From Microscillaceae bacterium (GTDB taxonomy: Bacteria; Bacteroidota; Bacteroidia; Cytophagales; Microscillaceae), in assembly GCA_003449595.1 (NCBI GenBank), contig DMHB01000040.1:1-8762 (forward strand): a DNA stretch of 8,762 bases, given 5' to 3'. The notes beneath the pieces are model-generated. The model worked only from the letters and a program-made list of their open reading frames with translations, was not told where the DNA came from and ran no database searches. Within the stretch, counting starts at the first letter, position 1; every line of letters begins with the position of its first letter. This document shows positions 1-6,406 of this stretch, one piece after another. The translations under genes were made by a program, and so were the position numbers.

Positions 1-237
1 AAAGAAATGGGGAAGATTTTTTTTGGAGAAAATAGGATAATGTCTTCTTTTATTTTTTAAGATAGGTTTAGACAAAATATTGTTTGCGTTTGTAACTAAA
101 AGATCTGTCTTGACTAATTACTTTATTATCTGTATTTAGTGTTTTTTTCTTTGTTAATTTTAAGGTAATTTGAAAGTGTAGAATTGCTTGGTTAACCTTC
201 TAATAATAGGCTGAAATAGGCGAATTTTATCTGATTT
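1..237. other. AT-rich non-coding stretch
   Basis: This stretch downstream of the minus-strand DUF3592 gene is very AT-rich and full of short T and A runs. I see no credible coding frame, no RNA gene and no strong hairpin followed by a T run. The only symmetric element I noted is the 8-bp palindrome GGTTAACC near 190-197, which is too short to interpret. No perfect TAnnTTTG box was found on either strand. It is probably a long intergenic region whose other flanking gene lies outside the window. Confidence 0.6.
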
Positions 238-1086
238 CTAAGCAAGCATCCAAAACAAGAGTAGGATAGATAGGTTAATCAAAGGCAAAATCAGCAGAGA
301 ATAAGGCATATGGTCCGGTGTTATATTGCCTTCATCGTCAATCTTGGGTTTGCCGGGCAGGTTATCGCGCATTACGGCTTGGGCGGGTTTTTCGGGGTCA
401 AAAAACAACATTTCTTTTTCATTGTCTTCGAGCAATTCGGTGAGGTGGGTTTCTACATAAGCGCGGTATTGCTTCCGGTCGGAGGCTTCAAACTCAAAAG
501 CCATGCGATACACCACTCGGTCGTTGATACGGGTATTGGTAGGGGTTTTTTCAACCAGAGTGCCCCAACTGACTTCACCGGTGCGCAATAGCCTAATAGA
601 CTTGCGAGCTTGCATCCAGTTGGTTATGAAAAGTAGCAAAGCAACAATCGGAAAAATGACAAAGATGAGGAATATAGCAGGAATCACACTTCTTTTCAGC
701 CCTACAATGCGCGAAACTTCGGCTTTGCCGGGCAAGTATTCGATCTTTACTTCTTGGTTTTGTTGGTAGTCGTTGAAGAACCCATAACTAACCCCTTGCA
801 AAGATTGGCCGGTTTGCGGATGGGTGTAGGCATAAGCATAGGCCATTACGGTGCGCTTGTTGACACGAGTACCAGTGGCTTCGACCGAAACAACACGCCC
901 CAAGGTAGTAGGCATCGCCCCGGCTTTGAAATAGAACAATTCGGTAAAGTCAATATTCGACACAATAAACCCCATCACAATAAAGCCCACTAAAAGCAAA
1001 AATTGGCTTAACAAACCCAATACACTGCCCAAATAGAGTTTTATTTGGGTATCGAGGGGGACGAGGCGTTTTTGATAGTTTCGCAT
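238..1086 (-). CDS. Membrane protein with two DUF3592-like modules
   Basis: A 282-residue protein with ATG start at 1086 and TAG stop at 238. Three hydrophobic segments are visible: about residues 18-42, 133-157 and 261-281. Between them sit two similar soluble modules, about 61-128 and 172-241. Both contain a T-x-T-R-(V/I)-N-x-R-x-V core, followed by beta-strand-like sequence and an 'EYLPGKAEVS' or 'FFDPEKPAQAV' ending. That Y/F-x-P-x-x-P/A-x-x-(A/V) pattern is typical of DUF3592 domains, whose function is unknown. The internal repeat suggests an ancient tandem duplication around the second membrane helix. The gene is divergent from the FkbM methyltransferase with a 66-nt gap. A weak -7-like box (TATTTTCG on the minus strand, 1129-1136) lies in that gap but lacks a good -33 partner. 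The family is inferred from the pattern and no biochemical role can be assigned. Confidence 0.8.
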   Translation of the reverse strand: MRNYQKRLVPLDTQIKLYLGSVLGLLSQFLLLVGFIVMGFIVSNIDFTELFYFKAGAMPTTLGRVVSVEATGTRVNKRTVMAYAYAYTHPQTGQSLQGVSYGFFNDYQQNQEVKIEYLPGKAEVSRIVGLKRSVIPAIFLIFVIFPIVALLLFITNWMQARKSIRLLRTGEVSWGTLVEKTPTNTRINDRVVYRMAFEFEASDRKQYRAYVETHLTELLEDNEKEMLFFDPEKPAQAVMRDNLPGKPKIDDEGNITPDHMPYSLLILPLINLSILLLFWMLA

Positions 1087-1152
1087 ATTGAAAAAGGGTC
1101 AAAAAAAAGAAGGTGCGCAATCACATAACGAAAATATGATTTTATTTGTAAA

Positions 1153-1947
1153 ATGAAACAAGTATTACTTACAGATAATCTGCCGATTTACTGCTTGCAA
1201 AAGCCTGAAGCCTTGGTTTTAGATCACCATATCCAAGGGTATTTTCACGACAGTATTCAACTCAAAGACGGGGATGTGGTGATGGATGTAGGCGCCAATA
1301 TTGGGGTATTGGGCGTGCGTTTGTTACACAAGTTTCCGCAAAGTAAGGTATATGCTTTCGAGCCAATCCCGATGATTTTCAAGGTATTAGAAGCCAATGC
1401 CAAGCGATTGGGCGCAGATCGTTTTGTAGCGCTCAATATGGGGCTTTCTACGCAGCCGGGCGCTTTAGAATTTGTTTATTTCCCGCTGGCGCCGGCGCTT
1501 TCTACGGCTCATCCTGAAATGTGGGACGATCCCAGCAAATTTGCCTTAGCGGTAAAAGGGGTCTTAAAAGATTTAAAAACCCAGTTTTGGTGGGCCAAAC
1601 TCATCCCTTTGGGCATTTCGGGGCTTATCGCTCGTGTGTTGCGCTGGGGAGCTACCAAGATGGTGTGCCCGTTGCAAACGCTTTCTTCGGTTATGCGCGA
1701 CAAGCAAATCGAGCGCATCGATCTGCTCAAGATAGACTGCGAGGGGGCCGAATGGGAAGTATTGCAAGGCATTGCCGCCGAAGACTGGCCTAAAATCCAA
1801 CAAGTGGTAGCCGAGGTACACAACGAAAACAACCGTTTGGAGCAAGTCAAACAATTGCTCACTACACACGGTTTGACATCCATTCATGTAGAGCAAGAAG
1901 CCGGACTCCATGGAACTAGTCTTTACAATATTTTTGCCCATAGATAG
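1153..1947 (+). CDS. FkbM-family SAM-dependent methyltransferase
   Basis: A 264-residue cytosolic protein. Residues 42-54 (VVMDVGANIGVLG) form the glycine-rich SAM-binding motif I, and E70-P71 is the acidic residue after strand 2 that normally contacts the SAM ribose. The FkbM signature IDLLKIDCEGAEWEVLQG lies at 189-206 and is followed by VAEVH at 219-223. The C-terminus (HVEQEAGLHGTSLYNIFAHR, 245-264) resembles FkbM methyltransferases that O-methylate sugars or natural products. Residues about 120-170 form an insertion that includes a hydrophobic amphipathic stretch (FWWAKLIPLGISGLIARVLRW, starting near 145) and could cap the active site or touch the membrane. The ATG at 1153 is preceded by A/T-rich sequence with no Shine-Dalgarno. 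No glycosyltransferase or NRPS/PKS gene is nearby, so the acceptor is unknown. Family assignment is secure and substrate is not. Confidence 0.92.
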   Translation: MKQVLLTDNLPIYCLQKPEALVLDHHIQGYFHDSIQLKDGDVVMDVGANIGVLGVRLLHKFPQSKVYAFEPIPMIFKVLEANAKRLGADRFVALNMGLSTQPGALEFVYFPLAPALSTAHPEMWDDPSKFALAVKGVLKDLKTQFWWAKLIPLGISGLIARVLRWGATKMVCPLQTLSSVMRDKQIERIDLLKIDCEGAEWEVLQGIAAEDWPKIQQVVAEVHNENNRLEQVKQLLTTHGLTSIHVEQEAGLHGTSLYNIFAHR

Positions 1948-2097
1948 TTTTAAAGAGACCTACACACCAGCCTCTATCAAGGCCCATGTTGGGTGGCTGA
2001 AGCCAAAGTGTCTTTTGAGAGGGCAAGTGTTGCGTTTGCTGCTGATGTCAAGGCAGGCAAATTTTTGTTCTTGGGGCAAAGAAAAATGATTTTGGGG

Positions 2098-2128
2098 TTT
2101 GGGTTCGCTTTTACATTGTCTAAGTTTG
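2098..2128 (+). promoter_or_regulatory. Bacteroidota-type promoter for the sterol desaturase gene
   Basis: A TTTG box at 2098-2101 is followed by exactly 19 nt and then TAAGTTTG at 2121-2128. Together they match the known Bacteroidota primary-sigma consensus (-33 TTTG, about 19 nt, -7 TAnnTTTG). Transcription would begin near 2133-2136, leaving a leader of about 25 nt before the ATG at 2160. A second perfect -7 match, TACCTTTG at 2144-2151, lies 8 nt before the ATG but has no well-spaced -33 partner. This supports 2160 as the start and argues that the gene is transcribed independently of the upstream methyltransferase. Confidence 0.65.
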
Positions 2129-2159
2129 CTATACTATTCTTATTACCTTTGTTGATTAT

Positions 2160-2858
2160 ATGTCAAACCAAACATTTATTCTTCTTACTTTAGCACTCAT
2201 ACTAACCAGTAATTTACTCGGGTTCTTCTATTCCTACATTTTACTCTACTCGGGTTGGTTTGAAAAAGACAAAATCCAGAATAAAAAGCCCAAGATGAAA
2301 ATCTTCTGGGAGCGGCTTCCACTCATTGCCATCAATTTGGGCTTGTTGCTGTCTTTTTCGGCAGCCGGTTTATGGATTGCGGGCGACTGGTTTTCACGCG
2401 ATATGCCCCTGTGGTATGTTTTTGTGGCACATATCTTTTTGATGTTTTTAATCGACGATGCCTACTTTTATTTCTACCATCGCGCTTTGCATGAAAACAA
2501 GTTTTTGATGCAATACATCCACCGCATTCACCACCAAGCGACAGCGCCTTTCCCGCTCGAATATTTATATGGTCATCCCTTAGAATGGTTGATGGGCGCA
2601 GTTGGGCCTTTGTTAGCCATTGTTTTGCTGATGGTGTTTCAGGAAGTAAGCATTTACACCTTTTGGGTTTACTCAGTATTGCGCACCTTCCACGAAATTT
2701 TAATTCATTCGGGCTTATACACTTCTTCTTTTATGAAGTTCTTTCCGTTTTACGGAACCAACGAGCATCACGACAAGCACCACGAAAAGCTCAAAGGCAA
2801 TTATGCCTCTACGTTTACTTATTTGGATAAACTTTTCCGTACTGAAATCAACCGCTAA
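2160..2858 (+). CDS. Sterol desaturase / fatty acid hydroxylase family membrane di-iron enzyme
   Basis: A 232-residue integral membrane protein with hydrophobic segments at about 6-30, 53-76, 83-104 and 142-165. It carries the histidine boxes of the fatty acid hydroxylase superfamily: HRALH (107-111, HX3H), HRIHH (121-125, HX2HH) and HHDKHH (203-208, HHX2HH), with further histidines at 139, 178 and 183. In this family the histidines bind two irons and use O2 to hydroxylate or desaturate a lipid (sterol, fatty acid, alkylglycerol or carotenoid) at the membrane. The ending GNYAS...YLDKLFRT is typical and the length is normal. The substrate cannot be deduced. The gene has its own Bacteroidota-type promoter (2098-2128), and the deacetylase-like gene follows 75 nt downstream, possibly on the same transcript. 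Confidence 0.93.
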   Translation: MSNQTFILLTLALILTSNLLGFFYSYILLYSGWFEKDKIQNKKPKMKIFWERLPLIAINLGLLLSFSAAGLWIAGDWFSRDMPLWYVFVAHIFLMFLIDDAYFYFYHRALHENKFLMQYIHRIHHQATAPFPLEYLYGHPLEWLMGAVGPLLAIVLLMVFQEVSIYTFWVYSVLRTFHEILIHSGLYTSSFMKFFPFYGTNEHHDKHHEKLKGNYASTFTYLDKLFRTEINR

Positions 2859-2933
2859 AAAGACTGCTTACCGAGCGGTGGTTTAGGTAGTGTGTATCAA
2901 ACTTTGTAGTTGTTTGGGCAGTTGTATGCGAGT

Positions 2934-3836
2934 ATGCTCCAAGTTGCTTTTCATTCTAATTACGAATTGACCTTGCCTGTGGGGCATCGGTTTCCGATGG
3001 AAAAATACGGACTGCTGCCCCAACAGCTTTTGTATGAAGGCACATTGACTGCCGAAAATTTCTTTGAACCTACTCCCTTGGCCGAAGCCTCTATTTTGGC
3101 CATCCACCAAGCCGACTACTGGCAAAAACTCAAAACCCTGAGTCTCTCGCCGGCAGAAGTACGCCGCTCGGGGTTTCCACTTTCGCAAGCGTTGGTCGAT
3201 CGCGAAATTACCATTGCAGGAGGTACTATCGCCTGTGCGCATTTTGCGTTTGAGCACGGTGTATCGCTCAACATAGCCGGAGGCACACATCACGCCTTCC
3301 CCGACAGGGGCGAGGGTTTTTGCTTGCTGAATGATCAAGCCATTGCTGCCCGGTATTTGTTGGACAATGACTTGGCGCAACGCATCGCCATCATCGATTT
3401 GGATGTGCACCAAGGCGATGGCACAGCCTGCATTTTCGGCCACGAACCACGCGTGTTTACTTTCAGTATGCACGGCGAAAAAAACTACCCTCTCCGCAAA
3501 GAAACTTCAGACTGGGACATTCCGCTGCCCGACCAGATCGAAGACGAGGCGTATTTGTCGATTTTGGCGCAAGCCTTGCCGCAGATTTGGGAGCGGGCAA
3601 AGCCCGATTTTGTATTTTACCAAGCCGGTGTAGATGTATTGGCCTCCGATAAATTGGGGCGGTTGGCTTTGTCGTTGGAAGGCTGCAAAACCCGCGACCG
3701 GCTGGTGCTGGAAACCTGCCACAGCACCCAGACCCCCTTGATGATAAGTATGGGCGGGGGCTACTCGCCGCGTATTGCTGATATTGTAGAAGCGCACGCC
3801 AACACCTTTCGGTTTGCGCAAGCCATTTTTGGATAG
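2934..3836 (+). CDS. Histone deacetylase superfamily amidohydrolase
   Basis: A 300-residue cytosolic zinc hydrolase of the bacterial HDAC/acetoin-utilisation/acetylpolyamine-amidohydrolase superfamily. Visible active-site elements are the paired catalytic histidines in GGTHHA (H119, H120), the DLDVHQGDG motif at 155-163 with zinc ligands D157 and H159, the third ligand D234 in YQAGVD, and the transition-state tyrosine Y277 in GGGY. Every catalytic position is present, so it should be active. The N-terminus (HRFPMEKYGLL) and the block around FTFSMHGEKNYP resemble class IV-like bacterial members. I chose the ATG at 2934 because homologues typically start just before the first strand (MLQVAFHS); an upstream TTG at 2910 would add eight residues with no recognisable role. 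The natural substrate is unknown and could be acetyl-lysine on a protein or an acetylated small molecule. Possibly co-transcribed with the upstream desaturase. Confidence 0.93.
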   Translation: MLQVAFHSNYELTLPVGHRFPMEKYGLLPQQLLYEGTLTAENFFEPTPLAEASILAIHQADYWQKLKTLSLSPAEVRRSGFPLSQALVDREITIAGGTIACAHFAFEHGVSLNIAGGTHHAFPDRGEGFCLLNDQAIAARYLLDNDLAQRIAIIDLDVHQGDGTACIFGHEPRVFTFSMHGEKNYPLRKETSDWDIPLPDQIEDEAYLSILAQALPQIWERAKPDFVFYQAGVDVLASDKLGRLALSLEGCKTRDRLVLETCHSTQTPLMISMGGGYSPRIADIVEAHANTFRFAQAIFG

Positions 3837-3856
3837 ATATATTGAACACTATTACG

Positions 3857-3878
3857 GTAAACAAAACGTTTTGCTTAC
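3857..3878. promoter_or_regulatory. 22-bp near-perfect palindrome, possible operator
   Basis: The left half GTAAACAAAAC (3857-3867) and right half GTTTTGCTTAC (3868-3878) are reverse complements at 10 of 11 positions, centred on a CG step with no spacer. It lies 21 nt after the deacetylase stop and 30 nt before the GTG start of the next gene. It has no loop and no T tract, so it does not look like a terminator. Its size and symmetry suit a dimeric repressor site, but no regulator is encoded nearby and the assignment is inference. Confidence 0.4.
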
Positions 3879-3908
3879 AAATAATTCTTGTACAAAATCT
3901 ATTTAAGT

Positions 3909-4877
3909 GTGAAAACAAATACTTTCATCTCTTTTGGCGTATGCCTTTGTTTGGTAAGCATGACTTCTTGGGCGCAAAATACACCCAACGACGGCGACTG
4001 GAGTAAGCGTTACGTGGTGCTTAAAAACACTCCCGAAGCAGAATGGATGATTCGCTTGGGCGATGTCGATAACCTTGGTTTTGGTTGGGAAGCAGGGTTT
4101 GACCCTTTTAGTGGGGCAGAGGCAGCTTGGCATTCTTTTCCTTGGGAAACAGACCCTCAAGAAATATTGGGAATGGATATGATCTTAACACCCTCCAGCA
4201 CCGGTACAAAAGAAGCCCCTTGCAGCGGAGATGGTTACAGCGGTGAATTTCAAAACTTGTTGGAAAAATATGGCAGAACCACCTTCCCCTTCCACATACC
4301 GCTCAAAACCCCTGAGGCTAAAAATATCAGTGCAGCTACGATGATGCTATTCATTGATGATTTTCAGGCACCTGTTTTCTGCTCAAAATTTGAAGTACTA
4401 CTCAACAACAGACGCGCCCCATTTTTGGAAAGTATTATCAACAGCGCTGAACAAAGTGGTCCTATCGGGAAGTTGATTACGGTGAAAGTGCCCGATGATT
4501 TTTTGAATGAACTCAGCAAAGACACCCTACACTTGTTCATAGACGACCCTACTACAGCTGCGGCAGATGGGTTTGCAGTGGATTTTATCAAGATTTTGAT
4601 CAACCCAAAATCAGCTAACCAGATCAAAGGGGGGTTAGGTGGTATCGTAGTGGATGATGAAACAAACGAGCCTATCGAAGGGGCTTCAATCAGCGTGGAC
4701 GGTATTCCGGATAACTACAAAACCGATGCTGCGGGTAAATTTTCAATTAGCAACCTGCCTGCCGGATTGAATATTATTAAGGTGAATATAAGTAAGTTTG
4801 GCACTCGGATGTTTTCGGTAGATGTGATAAAAGGCAAAACCAATACGGTCGAGCTGCGGATAAAACCACAAAAGTAA
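3909..4877 (+). CDS. Exported protein: distinctive N-terminal module plus carboxypeptidase-regulatory-like domain
   Basis: A 322-residue protein if translation begins at the GTG at 3909. That choice gives a clean signal peptide (MKTNTFISFG, then a hydrophobic stretch to SWAQ at about 23) with probable cleavage after AQ. An in-frame stop at 3882 limits upstream choices to a TTG at 3888, and the ATG at 3960 would destroy the signal peptide. Residues about 35-235 form one module with RLGDVDNLGFGW (49-60), GFDPFSG (63-69), FIDDFQAP (148-155), GPIGKLITV (184-192) and FIDDPTTAAADGFAVDF (210-226), ending in KILINPK. I believe similar modules occur in other Bacteroidota surface proteins, but I cannot name a family. 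C105 and C158 could form a disulfide. Residues about 240-320 are a carboxypeptidase-regulatory-like beta-sandwich (GGIVVDDETNEPIEGASISV...TDAAGKFSISNLPAG). The protein is likely periplasmic or surface-exposed, and no enzymatic motif is visible. Confidence 0.8.
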   Translation: MKTNTFISFGVCLCLVSMTSWAQNTPNDGDWSKRYVVLKNTPEAEWMIRLGDVDNLGFGWEAGFDPFSGAEAAWHSFPWETDPQEILGMDMILTPSSTGTKEAPCSGDGYSGEFQNLLEKYGRTTFPFHIPLKTPEAKNISAATMMLFIDDFQAPVFCSKFEVLLNNRRAPFLESIINSAEQSGPIGKLITVKVPDDFLNELSKDTLHLFIDDPTTAAADGFAVDFIKILINPKSANQIKGGLGGIVVDDETNEPIEGASISVDGIPDNYKTDAAGKFSISNLPAGLNIIKVNISKFGTRMFSVDVIKGKTNTVELRIKPQK

Positions 4878-4885
4878 AGTAATGC

Positions 4886-4912
4886 AAGGGGGGGGAATAC
4901 CCCCTTTTGTTT
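4886..4912 (+). terminator. Intrinsic terminator after the 3909 gene
   Basis: AAGGGGG (4886-4892) pairs with CCCCCTT (4900-4906) to form a 7-bp stem with a 7-nt loop, followed directly by the T-rich TTGTTT (4907-4912). It begins 8 nt after the stop codon at 4877, as expected for a Rho-independent terminator. The left arm is part of an uninterrupted run of eight Gs (4888-4895), so several alternative pairing registers are possible. Confidence 0.75.
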
Positions 4913-4945
4913 ATCGTTCAAAGCGTAGTAAAAACCTTTTCAAAG

Positions 4946-5335
4946 ATGATTGAAATAGCCATAGACCCCACTTCGGCACAAATTAAAAACCTAATGACCC
5001 AACCCCACCAAGGCAAAGTAGTGATGATCAACTTATTGCAGCTAAAACCTTGGGTAGAAGAAACCGGCGGGCAAACCGGCGCTGCTTTGTATGCCGACTA
5101 TATGAATCAAGCCGCCCCTTTTTTGGCACAAGTAGGTGGCAAAGTACTCTATTTTGGTGATTACTTGGCTCAACTCATTGCCCCTGATGGCGAAGCCGCT
5201 TGGGATAAAATTTTGCTGGTAGAGTATCCTGCCAAAGAGAAATTTTTGGAGATGATACAGTTACCGGGCTATCCCAGTGCATTACGAACAAAGGCAGTAG
5301 CCAATTCGCGTTTGTGGGCTACAACGACGAAATGA
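4946..5335 (+). CDS. DUF1330-like small protein
   Basis: A 129-residue protein starting at the ATG at 4946. A TTG at 4907 in the same frame would put the 5' end inside the terminator hairpin, so I rejected it. The protein has the layout of DUF1330 and related dimeric alpha/beta-barrel (ferredoxin-like) proteins: strand 1 GKVVMINLLQLKP (23-35), helix with Y-A-D-Y-M (49-53), GGKVLYFGDYLAQLIA (64-79), strand DKILLVEYPAKEKFLEMI (87-104), then the PGYPSALRTKAVANSRLWAT ending (107-126). DUF1330 proteins are of unknown function. There is no signal peptide, so it is probably cytosolic. Its stop lies only 14 nt from the stop of the convergent beta-barrel gene, and I see no obvious bidirectional terminator between them. 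A terminator upstream implies its own promoter, but no good TAnnTTTG box is visible in the 33 nt before the ATG. Confidence 0.78.
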   Translation: MIEIAIDPTSAQIKNLMTQPHQGKVVMINLLQLKPWVEETGGQTGAALYADYMNQAAPFLAQVGGKVLYFGDYLAQLIAPDGEAAWDKILLVEYPAKEKFLEMIQLPGYPSALRTKAVANSRLWATTTK

Positions 5336-5349
5336 TAGCAATAAAGGAT

Positions 5350-6276
5350 TTAGAAACGGATACTGTATTCAAGATTCACTAAAAAACTTCTGGTTAGACC
5401 ATCAGGACGCGAGGGTCTGACCACTACTGGCATAGCCACCAATAGTTGCAGAGAACTTTTAGGAGAAACCTGAAAGTCAATAATTCCATTCAGATTAAGC
5501 GTTAGCCCGGCAGAGTTCCGAATACGGATTTCTTGCCCCAGTCCATCTACAAAACCATCGTTGGCCAAATGATAAATAGGCAAAACGCTGGGGGTGATGC
5601 TGATTTTTTTTCCAACTTGAAACGGATAAGCAATTCTAAGTAACACATCACCACTTCTGTTGAAGCGATTGGTCGTTTGGAAACTACTTAGCGGAGAAGT
5701 AGGCGAGAAGTTGGCAGCTACAAACCGGTTGTTGTTTTGGGTTAAGGGTTGTTGGTAGCCTACTAAAAATTGCCATTTCTGGATGCTATACCCAACCCCA
5801 ACAATCAAATCGAGCGTTCCCAAGCTGGCTTGGTAGTCCATAGGGAGCGGTACATTATCTAATTGATTATCAGCATTTTGTAGTGGTATTTTCGTGCCTA
5901 TGGTAAAAGAAAGTCGTTGGATAGGCCGATAATTTACATTGACAAACAAATCGCCTACGCCCCAAGTGCTGATGCCATTGCCTGTCTGCCAAAGACTGGT
6001 CAGTTTGATGTCGGTACTTAGCTTTTCGCTGATTTGGCGGTTATATTCTACATAATTGGCCACAGCCAAAATTTGGTTGTCGGCTCTGCCATAAGACATC
6101 CCGGTTTTGAATTGGTTTTTAGGTGTTGACTCTGTTGCTTCTCCTTGCTGAAAAAGTGAAGTGGTGGGTTTTAAGGCGTTGATTGAGCAAAAACCTGCAT
6201 CGCTGCAACCTTGCGCTAAGAGTGAAAAGGAGGTTGCACAGAAGCAGATGACCAGTAGTAGTAACTTATGAAGCAT
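5350..6276 (-). CDS. Predicted outer-membrane beta-barrel protein with N-terminal CSDAGFC motif
   Basis: A 308-residue protein starting at the ATG at 6276. This start gives a standard signal peptide (MLHKLLLLVICFCATSFSLL, then AQ). A TTG at 6318 would add 14 residues ahead of it and is unlikely. After the predicted cleavage site comes GCSDAGFC (23-30) with two cysteines six residues apart. From about 55 on, the sequence alternates polar and hydrophobic residues in repeated strands with aromatic girdle residues (for example SFTIGTKIPL 123-132, LDLIVGVGYSI 155-165, WQFLVGYQQPL 168-178, FLVNLEYSIRF 298-308). It ends in phenylalanine, as outer-membrane barrels usually do. It resembles the broad class of transporter-like or phenol-degradation-associated barrels (PF13557-like), but I cannot assign a substrate. 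It lies 130 nt downstream of the beta-lactamase gene in the same direction, so read-through is possible. Confidence 0.75.
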   Translation of the reverse strand: MLHKLLLLVICFCATSFSLLAQGCSDAGFCSINALKPTTSLFQQGEATESTPKNQFKTGMSYGRADNQILAVANYVEYNRQISEKLSTDIKLTSLWQTGNGISTWGVGDLFVNVNYRPIQRLSFTIGTKIPLQNADNQLDNVPLPMDYQASLGTLDLIVGVGYSIQKWQFLVGYQQPLTQNNNRFVAANFSPTSPLSSFQTTNRFNRSGDVLLRIAYPFQVGKKISITPSVLPIYHLANDGFVDGLGQEIRIRNSAGLTLNLNGIIDFQVSPKSSLQLLVAMPVVVRPSRPDGLTRSFLVNLEYSIRF

Positions 6277-6406
6277 AGTCTTAAAATTGAAGGTGTAAAA
6301 CCACCCAACAACCTGCAAGAATCAAAGGTTCAATTTCAGAAAACGCTCCCATCGCTCACAAGCAGAAGCCAAGCGCCTAACCAGCTATGGGTACTAAGTT
6401 CTGGTG

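Noticed and set aside
1125..1150. Imperfect dyad around AAAAT-ATG-ATTTT between the divergent genes as an operator
   Set aside because: Only the 5-bp core is perfect, and such AT dyads are common by chance in AT-rich spacers.
1509..1941. Two long minus-strand frames antisense to the FkbM gene
   Set aside because: They are cysteine- and serine-rich shadow translations of a gene with clear family motifs on the plus strand.
1993..2193. 66-codon plus-strand frame starting at GTG
   Set aside because: It runs through the promoter at 2098-2128 and overlaps the start of the desaturase gene, has no recognisable motif and no upstream signal.
2851..2879. ACCGCT...AGCGGT inverted repeat as a terminator of the desaturase gene
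   Set aside because: The stem is only 6 bp, includes the stop codon, has a 17-nt loop and is not followed by a T run.
2910..2933. Upstream TTG start for the deacetylase gene
   Set aside because: The ATG at 2934 gives a family-typical N-terminus, and the extra eight residues match nothing.
4907..4945. TTG start at 4907 for the DUF1330-like gene
   Set aside because: It would begin inside the terminator hairpin's T tract; the ATG at 4946 fits the domain boundary.
6277..6318. 14-residue N-terminal extension of the beta-barrel gene from a TTG at 6318
   Set aside because: It would place non-signal residues before a complete signal peptide that starts at the ATG at 6276.
6348..6391. Nested CCCAT/ATGGG and CGCT/AGCG repeats as a beta-lactamase terminator on the minus strand
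   Set aside because: The stems are short with a large one-sided bulge, and the following T run is only four bases and not adjacent to the stem.
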